Shown: positions 13,546 to 26,045 of the stretch, in pieces | Position numbering within the stretch: position 1 is the first letter of the stretch | Layout of the letters: every line of letters starts with the position of its first letter | Source: Episyrphus balteatus | Taxonomy: Eukaryota > Arthropoda > Insecta > Diptera > Syrphidae | Direction: 5' to 3' | Length of the DNA: 64,000 bases | NCBI RefSeq assembly: GCF_945859705.1 | Contig: NC_079136.1 | Location: forward strand, 83,886,867 to 83,950,866 | The notes under the pieces: generated by a model | The model's database searches: none | The model's input: the letters and a program-made list of their open reading frames with translations, nothing else | Told to the model about the DNA's origin: nothing | Position numbers and translations under genes: made by a program

Positions 13546-16500
13546 TGTTTAAACCTAAGAAAACTACTAGCAGCTAATTTTAATTTTTTCGAGACAAATA
13601 TCAAACAAAGTAAGCATTGGCCGAAATGAAAAACCCATGCCAACACTAACCATTCCCAGTAATATATTTTTGTGTTTAATTTTATGCGGTACATACTAGA
13701 TTATATGCCAAAATTTGTACAGCACACTTTAAGAGCAACTAAATTTTGTTGATAGCCGAATTTGCCTCAGTTTGCCATACACTCTTAACTGCATATATAT
13801 CTATATTTTTTTGTATTTTGTTTTTGTTATAACATTCGACCTAGTTTCAGCAAATGGTACAAATTTCATTTCTTTTTTGATAGTTTTCAGCTGGAGGTGC
13901 AGTTTATTGTCTACAAAAAAAAAACAAAAGGATCCACCACTGTGTGTGTGTGTGTGTGTATGTATATACCTTACGGGAAAATTGTTGCAGCCTTTATATA
14001 GACCAAACTCTCACTCTAACTGTCAATCTGAATCATGGTTTTATGTACCTAGGGATTGGAAGGGTTTGTTTTTTAGAGACGAAATATCGAATATTTTTTT
14101 TTTGACACCATTTTTCATACACAGTCCATGTCACGTCACATATCTAAGTTTGTTTTTTTTTTATGCCAAAAAAGTTTAGATAAATCATGTTTTAAATTGA
14201 ATAAATTTACTTTGTGAAAATATTTTACTTTAATACTCTAAAATTAGGTAAGTACAACCATTCATTCAGTGATTCTCAAAAATGGCTAGAACGATATTAA
14301 TGAAAATTTGATCTGTATTGCTGTTGATCGGGTATTGCTTTTGACTTAAATTGTTTTTTCAAATATTAACTATTAATTTTCCAATCAAATAAAAAAAAAG
14401 TTACGCATACACCCCAGTGACCCATTACGATTATATTTTGATTTAACAATAGCAATAAGCATCCAGTATTCCAACGTTGTCCAATTCTATGATCCTGGCA
14501 AACAATTTGTCTTCTGAGGTTTGGGTTTTTTTGTTCATTTTTTTGGAATTTTTTTAGGAAAATAATTTTTTTTGTATTAAAATTTTCAAAAAATATTTAA
14601 AAAAAAAATGACCTAGCATTTTCGTTAAAATCGGTTACATGGTTTACTAGAAAATCAGAAATCAAGGCAATGGTTCTAACCCTGACACCGCTAATAACGG
14701 TGAAAGAAAATTTTTTGATTTCAAAAGTAGGATATTATTTGCTATAGCCTTTTTTTAGTCAAAATCGTTTGTGACGTTTTTGAAAAAAATGATTTTTTTT
14801 TCTATTTGGGTTATATTATGGCAGGATTATTACTACGCCTTTTTCAAAGAAAACTAAGCTCAAAGTCAAAATTTAGCACGGGCAAGAAAAATGAAGCATC
14901 CTTAAAAAAATAATATCTAACCAATCAAAAAAATATCAGCATTATTTAAACGCAGTTACAAAAGATAATATTTCTTATAAAAATTTAAAATTTCTTGGGG
15001 TTTCGAACATCAATATTGACAAAGAAATTAAACTTAACGTGGGTTTAGGTATACCAAAGTAAGCGTTCTTTTAAAGCATCGAAAAATTATACGAACTTTG
15101 GATAGAACCCCAATCGCAATCAAATGACATTGAATGTACCTCTTTCCAATAAACACAAAAGTTAAAACAGAAAAAAAAGGGATAAATCTATTGCCTGCCG
15201 GCAGGTGTATGGCACTCAATCAGAATTGATAGATTGTAGATGCCAAAGTTTATTTTGTAAAGGTGCAATTCATGAATATGTATATTAAATTTTGTCACAT
15301 ATACCACACGCGTACGCTCTGCATATAAATATGCAGACAAATTCTGACAAATATTATAAATTCGACACGTTTTCTATAAAAAAAAACTATATAAATTATT
15401 GTTGTGAATAACAACCCATACCTAGAATGTTCTTTAAATTGTATTGGAAATTTACTATCAAATACAAAGTTTTGAATTATAATTTTATTCAACATTGTTG
15501 TTCAAAATATACACAAATTTAATGCAAAATAAAAAAAAAAATATATACATACATATCTAGTTACATTGTTCAATTTGTAAAATGGATTGACAAAAAAAAA
15601 AAAAAAAAAAACATTCCATTTAATTAAAGCAAACATTCATTCTGCCGAAACAACCATTCAATTTTGGTCGTTGATGTCGTTTTATATTGAAAATGGCTGC
15701 CGGATGTCAATTTGATTTTACTGTCGAATTTCAAAGTAAATTTTTAAGGAAAGTTGTTCCTTTTTATTATCGAGCGTTTTTTTTTTGTAATAAGACTTTT
15801 TTGTTCACTTAAATAAATGAGATACCATGTATGCATAGTATATAGCAAAAAAAACATGCTTATTGATTGTTAGCGGATGTGACATTATCTTCCGGAAACG
15901 ATTTTTTTTTTGTTGCTGTTTTTTTTTTTTGTTTTTATTTTATTTTAGATCAATCGAATTGTTTCATGGGGAAGGAATTCTAAATAGAATATTATTTTGG
16001 TTGTTTTTCCTCTTTTAAAATTAACTTTTTTAAAGGGATGGAATTTTATATTGGATTCTTGTATAATTTTCGATAGAAATAGATATATAAAATTGAAAAT
16101 AAATTATGATACGACTTTTTTTAAGAATATACAATAGTTAAATCGATCTCTGTACAGTCAAAAGCTACGTTTTGGATTGTCTATAAAACTCAATCCAAAA
16201 GTTTTTTTTTTTTTTAATAATTTCAAGCTATCGAAGAGAACCTTTTCTAAGATTACAAGAAATAATACAGTTTTTATTCAATGAAAAACCGCAATTGATA
16301 AAAGTTTGAATAAAGTGTTTCTAAAAGTTTTTAGAGTAAAACCCTTTGAAAATGTATTATAATTTAAACTATACAAATAGTTAATTAGGTTTTACACAAA
16401 ATTCTCAGAAATTATTCTAAATGTCACTCCATCACAGAAGAAAAAGGCAACTTCATTTAAAAAAAAAATTAAATCCCGAATGAATTCCATTTGAAAATTA

Positions 16501-17857
16501 TAGTCAACCATTTCCAAAACAAACAACAACCAAAAATGCCTCCACAAAGATTCTTTAGAAATTTATAACTTTTAATCCAAAACCGGAACCACATTTATAA
16601 CATTGATATAATATAAAAATGTTCACAGACATCATGCATAGATCCTTTAAAAATGTCAAAGAGATAGAGGAAACTAAAATATTAAGAAGAATAAAAAGAA
16701 GAAAAATTGAGTCAAACTTATCGTCATCGTCTTCGTCTTCTTCATCATCATCATCAGCAGACTTTGAAAGTCCTTTCACGTGAAAATCGGATATGAATGC
16801 TTTTCAGTTGATTAAAAATTTCCTGCTTTTATGTCCTTTATAAATTATTGTAAATTTAAAATCATTTCCAGGACACACACTTTGAACCTAACAATTCCTT
16901 ACTTACCACCTGAATTTGACAACTTTTCAAAAGATCCCCAAACTACCCATGATAGGACCAAAAGACTGACATATAAATTTATTTATATATAAAATCATTT
17001 ATATTCTCATATATATAGAAAAGCTCTTATCCTTGTGTATCTTTCTCTCTCTCTCTCTCTGTATTTGAATGGGAGAAATCCAACTGAGCATTTAATGTAG
17101 GTCAAAATCCGGAACGGAAATGAAGTGCTGAGTACTTCCTTAGACCGCAAACACATATCCTTTGGCCTTACGAATAGAAGAAATTGTTTGAGTGTGGCGC
17201 CTCCTGGTGTAACGTGTGATTACTGTTCACAACAGTATTTACAACATTCAAACTTTTTGATGTTGCCAATGGACAGAAAGGGCAAAGACGGGGGATAGAT
17301 GTGTCTTGACTTGACGTGCTCAAATCATGAAACCATTAAATATAATGCGACACAACACTAGAGAGAACATGTTTCAATTCAAATAAAGGATTCCTTTCGC
17401 ATACACTCTCTCCCCCCTTCTATCCTGTCCTGTCCTGACATTTTGCCCAAGAACTTTGATACTTTTGAAAACAAGGGACGGAAAAGGAAATGCATGAAAT
17501 TCAATTCCAACACTTTCCTAACCACAAACAATTCACTTTGACGAAAGGAATAAGAATCAAGTCCATTATACTATTATACCAGAAAGATGCATAGTCGGGT
17601 TTTTTGTGGGAGAAAAGAGATGAGGTGTGGTTTTGTGTGAGTTGCCAACACCCTACACTACTTGTATAAAAGCTCTTTTGCTTGATAGATTCACATTAAA
17701 TAAACTATTTTAGTTAAGTCTTGCCAGGGAGTCAATATAAATAATACAGTCTTTGTATTTTGATATATTTAAAGACTTTTATACATTCACACACACACGC
17801 ATACATTTATCAAAGAGAATAATTTTGGAAGTTTTTGTTTTGGTTAAATTAACCTAC

Positions 17858-18066
17858 CTTTACCGGGGTATATGTGAGGGTTGATCCTTGTGCTGAATGT
17901 GCTCGGAAGCCACTCTGTGGCATATCGAATGTTTCAGCGGTATTATTGAATGACCATTTGAAGTTTTCCGGCGGTGGAAACGCATCAACTTCACAGGATA
18001 TTTCAGCGGCTTCGTTTCGTGCAACACCATAGATTTTTTTCTGGTCCTGTCGACATATTGGTTTAT
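17858..18066 (-). CDS. Side-family receptor, exon for first part of Ig domain C (probably Ig5)
   Basis: The acceptor is at 18067-18068 and the donor is GTAGGT at 17857-17852. The exon is 209 bp, phase 1 at its start and phase 0 at its end. It encodes 69 full codons. KPICRQDQKKIYGVARNE leads to the first cysteine in AEISCEVDAFPPP, then the core tryptophan in FKWSFNNTAETF, and then a loop with SAQGSTLTYTPVK. The NNTAETF and AQGSTLTYTPV segments are typical of the membrane-proximal Ig domain of Side proteins. NNT is a possible N-glycosylation site. Unlike the two upstream domains, the phase-0 intron lies well past the tryptophan, so the following exon holds only the last strands. Confidence 0.93.
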
Positions 18067-18740
18067 CTAAAATTAAAAAAAAAAAAAATAATGAATGATG
18101 AAAAGTTATAAGTAGAAAAAATGTAAAACTCATAATAACAGGGGGTTAAGGCGGGTAGGGTAACGTAAGTAAGAAGGTACTTAGAGAGCGAGGGTACTTA
18201 TATAGACCTTTGACAGATATTTGAGTTAGGCATCACATCACCAACCCCTTCACAACTACTCTTCTTTTGACTTTATGATGCTTAAATAACACTGAACCCA
18301 AGCTGACACCGCCAAAAAAATGTTTTTATTTTTGTTTTTACTTTTTGTAAGGTATTTGAATTTCAAAAAGCGTAATCTTGGGTCACTTGAGATGTTACAG
18401 ACAGCCTTTATATTTTCATTTGCAAAGAGTCAAGGCTTTTCAATTTGTTTTACAGTCACTCGAAATTTGTCAATTATTGTCTAGAAAGCTGTCTGAGAGT
18501 CATAATGGGACTTCTTTGAATTATTTAATATTAAATTAGAGGGGCAACAAAAACTTTGAAATTCTCTTTTATAAAAATTTTGCAACTATTTCGACCGATC
18601 GATAGTTAGTTGGAGAACATACGTTTTAAAAGCTTGGCTCTTTGGTTTTAATTAAAAGACCGTACAAAACTGTATGTTTACTTAAGATTCAATGGTTTGA
18701 AGTTTAAAATTACATTTATTGTTTTTTATGAAAATCAACG

Positions 18741-19126
18741 TACACTGGGGGAAAAAAACAACTTAAAATCAACGAAAAAGACGTTGATTCAACTATTTTT
18801 CGGAATGATTTTGCGTTGAAGTCGAGAATTTTAAAATCAAATTAAAACATCGTTAGTTTAAAGTGGTTTCCAGTTATAATACATTTTTAAATCAATGTTG
18901 TTTCAACTTGGAAAAAAAGTATCAATTTAAATAAGAAAATATTAGCACCCACTGGGGATCACTAGTCGAATGCTTTACCAACGTGCTATCTCACTGTTGG
19001 ACAAAAATTAAAAAAAATTTTAACGTTGTTTCAATTTGAATTTAAAGACGCTTCATGTTAATTTTTTCAACTTTAAATCAACGTTGCCCATGTTACATTT
19101 TACGGTGCGTTTTTTCCTTCAGTGTA
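18741..19126. mobile_element. Small TIR element with TA target site
   Basis: Begins TACACTGGGGGAAAAAAAC and ends TTTTTTCCTTCAGTGTA, imperfect inverted repeats next to TA. The interior has several ATCAACGTTG-like motifs. At about 18945-19005, on the minus strand, it also contains a tRNA-like stretch (GATAGCACGTTGGTAAAGC), probably a SINE-derived insert. Confidence 0.6.
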
Positions 19127-19677
19127 TTTTGGAAAATGTATCAATTTTTGGATTTTCGAGTAACTCTATAACACCCCCTACTCCATTCGTGCGGAGTAGG
19201 GAAGAACTTGTGAATGACGTCCACTAAAACTTTAACTTCAATTTTTGTTGTTATAATTTTATAAATATTTTTGACGTCACAAAAAAGTGACGCCATTTTC
19301 TCCCGTTCCACTCTTGCTGCAAAAATTTCGCGGCAAAAATTTCAATTAAAAATAAACTATTAGAGATACAAAAATCTATAGTTTATTTGAAAGATAATAA
19401 CCTAAAGCTTAATCCAAATGAAGGATTTTTAAAAATTCCGTCATTTAATAGGGTAAACAAGGGTAAAACGGAAAGATGACATTTGAGCTAAAATCTAAAC
19501 GCGAAGTTGTAGAGAGTTAATTTTTTTTGCTATAGATAGATGAGAAGTAATTTAAGAATAACTGCATTTAAGAAAAAATTCTAAAATATTTTGAAAGTAA
19601 GCTTTACTGTTTTTATGACAAAATGATGATTTTGGGTAGGGACATTTTTTTTGACAAAAGTTGCCAGGTGGAAGATG

Positions 19678-20749
19678 CACTGAAAATAATAAATTTCGTA
19701 AAATTACGAAAATTGTTTCATACACTACATTTTCGTTGGCCCAACGAAACTTTCGTTGGCTCAACGAAAATATGTAATTATTCGTAATATGAAAACCTTC
19801 ATCAATTAATGAAAACGTTTCATACACTTTTTCTCCCTTTTTAGTGCCAAAAAATCCAATTCAATGAAAAGATTCATCAATTAACGAAAAATTTCATACT
19901 CATTTTGAAGAACAAAAATAAGAACTTTTTCGTTACTTTATCAAAGTTTTAATTAAGTAACGAAAAAATTCATTAACTTATGAAATTCAACATTAACTAA
20001 CGAAAATCTTCATAAGCTTATGAACATTCTTCATATACTAATGAAATATTACATTGGCTTATGAAAAAATACATCAGTTAACGAAAAATTATCGTTGCCG
20101 GGTGCATTTCTGTTTTATGGACTAAAAATTTAATCTTGCTGGATATAGTTCACATTAGGTTTTTGTTTAAAAATCTATGTAAGTTGAGCTGAATATAAAA
20201 AATATTTGCGTTTTGACAAGGTGTCTCACGGATAAGTCAAGTGATGAGTCCAAGTGAGCTCTACCGGGTCGAAACGCCAATTTTTTGTTTGGACTGTTAA
20301 TAATTTAACAAGTCCAATAAATATATACCTACTATAATCTTAAAAAAAAAATTATTAATACAACGAAAAGTTTCGTTAGCTAACGAATATTTTTTCGTAT
20401 TTTAATTAAAATATTCATAAAATTTACGAAAAAATTCGTTAGCTAACGAAAGTTCTTTCATAAATTAATCAAAAAATACATAAAAATATCACCGTGTTTA
20501 ATTAAATTTTACGTTAATTGATGAAAAACTTTCGTAAAGTGATGTAAAAATTCATTAATTCGCGATCGAAAATTTTAATGAAAAATTTCATTAAAATACG
20601 ACAGTTTTCGTTAGTTGATGAAGTTCTTCATTAACGTATGAAAGCCATTTCGTTGAGCCAATTAAATTTTTCACCGGCTGAAAATTAATTAAATTTTCGT
20701 TGGCTCAACGAATTTTTTCGTTGTATTTACGTAAGGATTTGGTTCAGTG
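19678..20749. mobile_element. TIR element packed with AACGAAA / TTTCGTT motifs, interrupted by an insertion
   Basis: Ends are CACTGAAAATAAT... and ...TTGGTTCAGTG. Nearly the whole length consists of short AACGAAA, TTCGTT, TTCATTAA and CATAAG(C)TTATG motifs in both orientations, including repeated TTTCGTTGGCTCAACGAA-type palindromes. There is no coding sequence. A polyadenylated insert at about 20095-20351 interrupts it. Confidence 0.65.
20095..20351 (+). mobile_element. Polyadenylated insert with a hammerhead-ribozyme-like core
   Basis: This segment lacks the AACGAAA motifs of its host element. It contains TGATGAG (20242-20248) and CGAAACG (20270-20276), the two conserved halves of a hammerhead core. 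There is then a perfect-but-for-one-bulge hairpin at 20291-20315 (GGACT...AGTCC), AATAAA at 20316-20321 and ten A at 20342-20351. This fits a retroposed RNA. The base before TGATGAG is G rather than the canonical C, and stem II is imperfect. Left boundary approximate. Confidence 0.4.
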
Positions 20750-21208
20750 TGAGGGAAAAAAAATTAGGCGTCTAATACGGATTTTTTTCCAACACTCTGC
20801 GTTTCGAAACATGAATTTTTGAAAAACAAATTGTTTTTTAGGGGTATTTTTGGGTAGTTTTTGATTTTTAGATTTTTTTTTTTGAACGTTCAAAATATCT
20901 CAAACTTTGAAATCGTTTAGTGAGATTTGACTGAATAACGGAAGAAACAAGTTTTTAGAAAACACGTTTTTTGACCATTTTTTAGCTTTTAAAAGTTACA
21001 TTACTTATCAAAAATAAATCCTGCGTTTACAATTTTCATTTTAATTAATATCTTTGGCTCGCTCAAAATATAGGAAGAAATCGAAGAAATTTGAATTTTT
21101 AGAGATTTTTGAAATATACATATGTTTTTTTTTTATTGCGCCGTTTGAATGCAAAAACAAATATATAAAATATATATTTGTTGGAATTAAACACTTAGTA
21201 AAGAAGCT

Positions 21209-21412
21209 ATGAAATAATATGCGAAAAAAAAAACATTTTTTGATATAAAATCGTTTTTTTCCTAACAAGTTCAGCCGATTTGAGCGAGCCAAACACGAAC
21301 GATATTATAATTTTTTTATTACATATTATTAAACCTTAGACCCTAATAAAACTTTTGACCACTATTACATTGCAAAATAAGAGTACTTTTTTTCGGCCAT
21401 ACAAAAGTGACA
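21209..21412 (+). repeat. Dispersed repeat, copy 2 (copy 1 at 2636-2833)
   Basis: Same orientation and order of blocks as 2636-2833, with scattered substitutions. It includes ATAAAATCGTTTTTTTCCTA and a shared TTTTTTTCGGCCA end. Confidence 0.7.
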
Positions 21413-22248
21413 ACCAACGCACATGCAAGACTTTTGTAATGATCCCTGATTTCTCAAGTTATGATGCGTTTTGTTTATATCTAAGTTATGGTAGTACATG
21501 AACTTATCACCTTCTTGTTGATGCCATACTTCAGTTAATAATAATAAGACCCTTAAAGGACTTCATGGTTTATGAATAATAATCTTTTATGAGAATGGGA
21601 GTAAAAGGCAACAGAAATTGTAAAAATAGTTTGGGGCGGACTTTTGATGCTGTTTATGATCTATAAAGACATAATCATCCCTCTACAATGAACAATTGAA
21701 TAAAATAGTCTCTAAATGGTCTCTAACAGTTAACCATGTTCAAGCTTAAATATGTTGGAAATCCTTCACGTTAAGGAATCTGCCATTGAGAACTGCCACA
21801 TACATTGACGAGCAAAAGTGGTCAAATGTTTTGCCTTTTTTGAAAAAGTTATTTAAAACTTAGTGTTGTTTACATAAATTAAATCGTTTTAATTTTATTA
21901 TTTTTCTATATTATGCCACCATTAGTTTTCCTGATTAAAATTTAAAAAAATACTTCATTGTCCAAAAATGGAGAGTATCATATTAATATTTGGACTTGAC
22001 CAATTCTGCTCATTTTGGAAATAGGATTTTGTTTCAATATATTGAGTGTACAAGAGTTAATTTTTATCACTTTTAATAATGCCTCGAGATAAGATCTATT
22101 ATTCTGTGAAGAAATAAGTTGAAAATTCATTGGTATTTCAGCATAATGGAAAGCTCAAAGCTCATCACTATTAGGGTTGCGTTATTTCACTGCCCTTACA
22201 ATTTCTTCAAAATTTTCAACAGATTTTTAGCCAAAATTGGTCAGGGCC

Positions 22249-23427
22249 TTAAGCTATGATTACACGGTCAACGAAATCGGTCAACGCGTTGACTCTCTGA
22301 CGTAAAAATGACGTCACAATCTGTCCCAATAGTGTCACGTCGTGTGATCGTCAACGAAAACTGCTGTCATTGCGTTGACGGGTACGATGACTCTCGCGTT
22401 GACACACATTTTTGGGTCATCGCATTGACTATTTTCGATGACCGTGTAATCTCTCTGTCAGTGCCATTGGGACGCGTTGACAGGGTTTTAGGACTGGGTG
22501 TCATCACAATGACCCTGTCCCAGCGTTGACGGGGCAGAATTTAATACCGTGTCATCGTTTCAGAATGACATTGTTTTTTGTATAGAAATGTGATGAAAGT
22601 TGGATTGGGAACATTTTTTGTAGGACAATTTTTTGAATGATGTACCGTTTTAGAGGGCGGGGGTTCTCATTTTATCATTTCTTCATTTCACCTTTTTGTT
22701 TTTTTTTACAAAAAAAAACTTTTCGGTATGGCCGTGGCATCCATGTTGGATGCAAAAAATTTTTTTTTTACAAAAAACCAAAAACCATTTGTATATAATA
22801 AGCTACATTTTAAGACCATAACCATTAACATTGGGTGCCGCGTTCCTATGCTATAAGCGTTTGAAGGTGGCCATATTGATTTTTTTTTCGTTTTTTTAAA
22901 AATCAAACGTCGAAACTTTTTATTTTTTTTTCTAATTTTTCGACTAAACTTTAGTAATTTTACATTTATATCCGTTCAAAAATCCTATCAAAATTCATTT
23001 AAGACTTTTATCTTAAAAGTGCACTGCGTATATCTCGAAATATTAACATTTGAATGCAACCAAGTCAAACAAATTTTCGTTTAATTTTTCTATGATAGCT
23101 TTTTTCAAATCTCATTTTCTCCGCTTTTTTTGTTTAAAAATATTTTTGGAAAATTTAAATTTTTGCTTTGTGTCAAACCGTGTGATCAACAAAGTTTTGT
23201 GAGTCAACGCGTTGACACTGCTAAGTAAACGTCACGTTGACACACCTGCGGGTCAACGTAATTTAGGACAATATTGACGCAATAGTGTCAATCGTGTGAT
23301 AGTCAATGTTTTAGGCATTGACACTGTGAACGTTGACGGTGAGATGACAGAGAGAATATGGAATTTTTCTTGACGTCAGAGAGTCAACGCGTTGACCGAT
23401 TTCATTGACCGTGTAATCATAGCTTTA
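22249..23427. mobile_element. PIF/Harbinger-like MITE with GTCAACGCGTTGAC subterminal repeats
   Basis: Terminal inverted repeats begin AGCTATGATTACACGGTCAA at 22252 and end at 23424. The arms match over about 53 bp with a single mismatch. They are flanked by TTA at 22249-22251 and 23425-23427, the three-base target duplication of PIF/Harbinger elements. GTCAACG/CGTTGAC motifs recur many times inside, clustered near both ends. No transposase; 1173 bp. Confidence 0.8.
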
Positions 23428-23924
23428 TGCTGACTATGAAATTGTGTTAAATTTCTGATTTTCCAACTAATATTTGACAATTTTAAAGGTTTTGGTCGGG
23501 TCTTCATCAAGTTGAAAAATTATATCAGACAACACGGTAATCTTCTGTTTCTAAAAAACTTGGTAAATTGTATCGTTTTATATCAAGATAGATTCTCCTT
23601 CTTCATCATGTCTTCAAATTTTTTCAAAGGTCGGTAAGAACTCCAACCAAAAACTCAAACAGAACCTTAATTTAAGTCAACCTTTTTTTAAGTCAAAAAT
23701 CATTAGACTTTTTTTTATAGATTATATTATTACATATCAAAACCAACTCGTACTCGTAGGTAGTTACTTTAAAATAGGTAGGTACTCATGTTTTTGTTGA
23801 GGAACTAAAAGTGAATATTCTAGCTTCTTTTTTTTTTTAGAAAATCTCAAGTTTTTGATATTTCCTATCATAAGTACCTACTTTAAAGTGATATGGATCA
23901 TATCAAAGATAGGGATTACGCCAC

Positions 23925-24095
23925 TGAAAATGGGCTTATACCACGCCACCTGAAGAGACGAATCTCAAGTTCCTGTTTCCTGATTCCGCAATAATCAGAA
24001 GTGCTTTGTAGTTTTTAATGAAAATTTAACGAAAATGGGCGAAATTGTATACCACGCCCACTGAATGACAATTTTGTTGTGCTTTTTGACCAAAA
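23925..24095 (-). repeat. Fragment of the GGGGGCGTGG repeat family
   Basis: ACCACGCC(A/C)...CTGAA motifs occur twice, at about 23940 and 24052. They correspond to the reverse complement of the GGGGGCGTGGTAACCGCCC blocks at about 49.4-49.6 kb. Confidence 0.45.
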
Positions 24096-25885
24096 TTTAT
24101 TGTGTACCTATCTGGAAAGGTTTCGTCAACCCAATAAAAATTGTGGGTATTTTTTATGAAATATGAATTTCGACCAAAACGAAGAAGATAGTAATTTGTA
24201 TGGGCTTAATTCTGTTAAAAGCTTCTATAACAACCGATAGACCTCAGTTCAATTCAATTCTATTTGCTTTTTTTTTCAAATTTGATTTCCTTTTTCTGAG
24301 AAAGTTCTATTATTCCACATAATGTAGGGTAAAAGCAAAATAGCCAATAATAAAGAAACATTACCCTTTGAGCGTCTTTTGATGTCCAGGATTATACTTT
24401 GCACTTTGCACTTAGCACTATAACTACGTTTAGAGATATATAATTTTAGCCTCCTTTTAGTCTTGTAAAAAGTAAAAGTATTGTTCTTTATTCTCCCATC
24501 TTTATCGGAAGCTTACCTAAGTCCAACTTTTTTCTTAACTTTATTAAAGAATTTTCACCTATAGGAGCTAAATGATTTTTTTTTTTTTTTTTTTTGTCTA
24601 GAGGATATTAAAGAAAACAAAGAGCTACCTTTGTGATAAGTTTAAATTTCTACACTTTGTCTAGATAAAAATAAAAAAAATGAAGTCCTACTCTTTGCCT
24701 TCAAGCCTAGTCCGAAAAATTGTGGTATGGCGTGGGTTAACTATGCTTGTGGCTCACTATAGCACCGCACAGTTCCATTTTCTACTTCACTCTATTAAAA
24801 ATGGAGAAAGGCTTTTACCAAAGAAAATGGTGTGTGTGTTTGTTTTTTTTTTTTAAGTCTAGGTAAGTTTTGAGTCAAGGATGCGGAGGGAGTATTTTGC
24901 GCTCGTTTGCACCACATAGAAGTAGCAACTCAAAAGAAAGAAGAGTTTTTTATTTGTTGTTTTTTTTTTTTTCTGAACTTTACATGTATTTTTCTTTCTC
25001 ATGCTGAAGGAAGTAAAGGACTGAAGGACCTTGTTCACATTTCTTTTTCTCTTAACGAGAAGTAGAAGGTTGGGGAGTATGGGCGGGTAGATCTAGTTTA
25101 ATTTTTAAGCAGCCAAAGGGAGTCCTTGTATCTGCTGCTTCGATGGAATAAAAATAGTATTCGAAGCATATACTTGGTTAAAAAATAGGACCCGGTCTTG
25201 CCGGTTGGCTGGTTGGGCAACCGGTCGGTCGTAGTTCGTCGCCAAAGTCGTCGCCAAAGTCGTCACCATAGTTTGCTCAATGAGTTTGTTTATTTTTCAA
25301 CGCTTAATATTTTTTTTTTTTTTTGTATTATCCTTAAAGCTCTTTTTTACAGTCTTTTGTTTCATTACGTGCTCTAGTTTCAACTTTTTTTCTGAACTTC
25401 TTTTTTTTTTGTTTGTTCTTTTTTAACTATTCTTTCTTTATTTTTAATTTTCTTTCTATTTTTTTTTTCTTCACTTCTTTGTTTTGAAGTTCTAGATATA
25501 TATTCTTCTCAATAGAATTGTTGAAAAAAAAAAAAAATGAAAATAGGGTTAAGGCATTGTTTCTTTGTACAACACATTCCCCAAAAGGTTCAACCTAGAT
25601 GAAAACATTGTTTTCGTTTGTGGAAGAGTTTTTTAGGAGTACAGGGAGTGAGAAGGATAGATTGGACATGGAGGCGTTAGGTAGGAAAAACAAAAACAAA
25701 AAAAAACAATATACAAACTAATTAAGCACAAGAAGTGAGAAGACAAAATGATTCTTTAGAATGTTAGGTAATAATTTTTTCTGTCACCCTGGAGGGTTTT
25801 AAAGTTACAATCTGAATTTTATAGAATAAAAAAATATAAGTTTAAAATAATTACATGATTTTTTTTTTTAACATTGGTAACTTAC

Positions 25886-26045
25886 ACATCACTTTTAATT
25901 CCACGACATTGCTGTCACCGTCGCCTTCAACATTTGACGCCGTACACGTGTAATTACCAGCTTGATGACGTGTGACACCCTGAAGTGCTAAATCACCACT
26001 GCTGACAATAACTCCAGCTCGTTGATTGTGTTGAATTATTTGGTT
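25886..26045 (-). CDS. Side-family receptor, exon for second half of Ig domain B
   Basis: The acceptor is at 26046-26047 after a TTTCTTTCAG tract and the donor is GTAAGT at 25885-25880. The exon is 160 bp, phase 0 at its start and phase 1 at its end. Its 53 codons finish Ig domain B: NQIIQHNQRAGVIVSS, then GDLALQGVTRHQAG leading to the canonical Y-x-C motif (NYTCTASNVEGDGDSN) and a last strand VVELKVM. The Asn-Tyr-Thr preceding the cysteine is a possible N-glycosylation sequon. It is separated from the preceding exon by 6.1 kb and from the next by 7.8 kb of intron. Confidence 0.93.

Larger units (their letters stand above)
3402..17857. other. 14.5 kb intron of the Side-family gene
   Basis: Phase-0 intron splitting Ig domain C. 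It contains the repeats listed separately (5.0, 5.8, 7.6, 12.0 and 12.9 kb), many poly-A/poly-T runs and no supported gene. The stretch 7.4-8.5 kb and the stretch 16.8-17.8 kb are somewhat less AT-rich and contain few recognisable repeats, so they are the better candidates for intronic regulatory sequence. Nothing specific was identified in them. Confidence 0.7.
18067..25885. other. 7.8 kb intron of the Side-family gene
   Basis: Phase-1 intron between Ig domains B and C. It is occupied largely by the TIR elements at 18.7, 19.7 and 22.2 kb. From about 24.2 to 25.8 kb it is mostly unique pyrimidine-rich sequence, including short GTCGTCGCCAAA repeats near 25235-25262. No gene is supported. Confidence 0.7.

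Noticed and set aside
13772..14179. 135-aa open frame on the plus strand
   Set aside because: Built from poly-T (Phe) runs and a TG microsatellite (Cys-Val repeats). No domain, no codon-use signal.
16555..16779. Open frame starting with an acidic Asp/Glu-rich run
   Set aside because: The acidic tract is a TCATCATCGTCTTC microsatellite read on the minus strand; the rest is unlike any protein.
22308..22529. 73-aa frame inside the Harbinger-like MITE
   Set aside because: It translates the GTTGAC/GTCAAC repeats; both strands and other frames are equally open.
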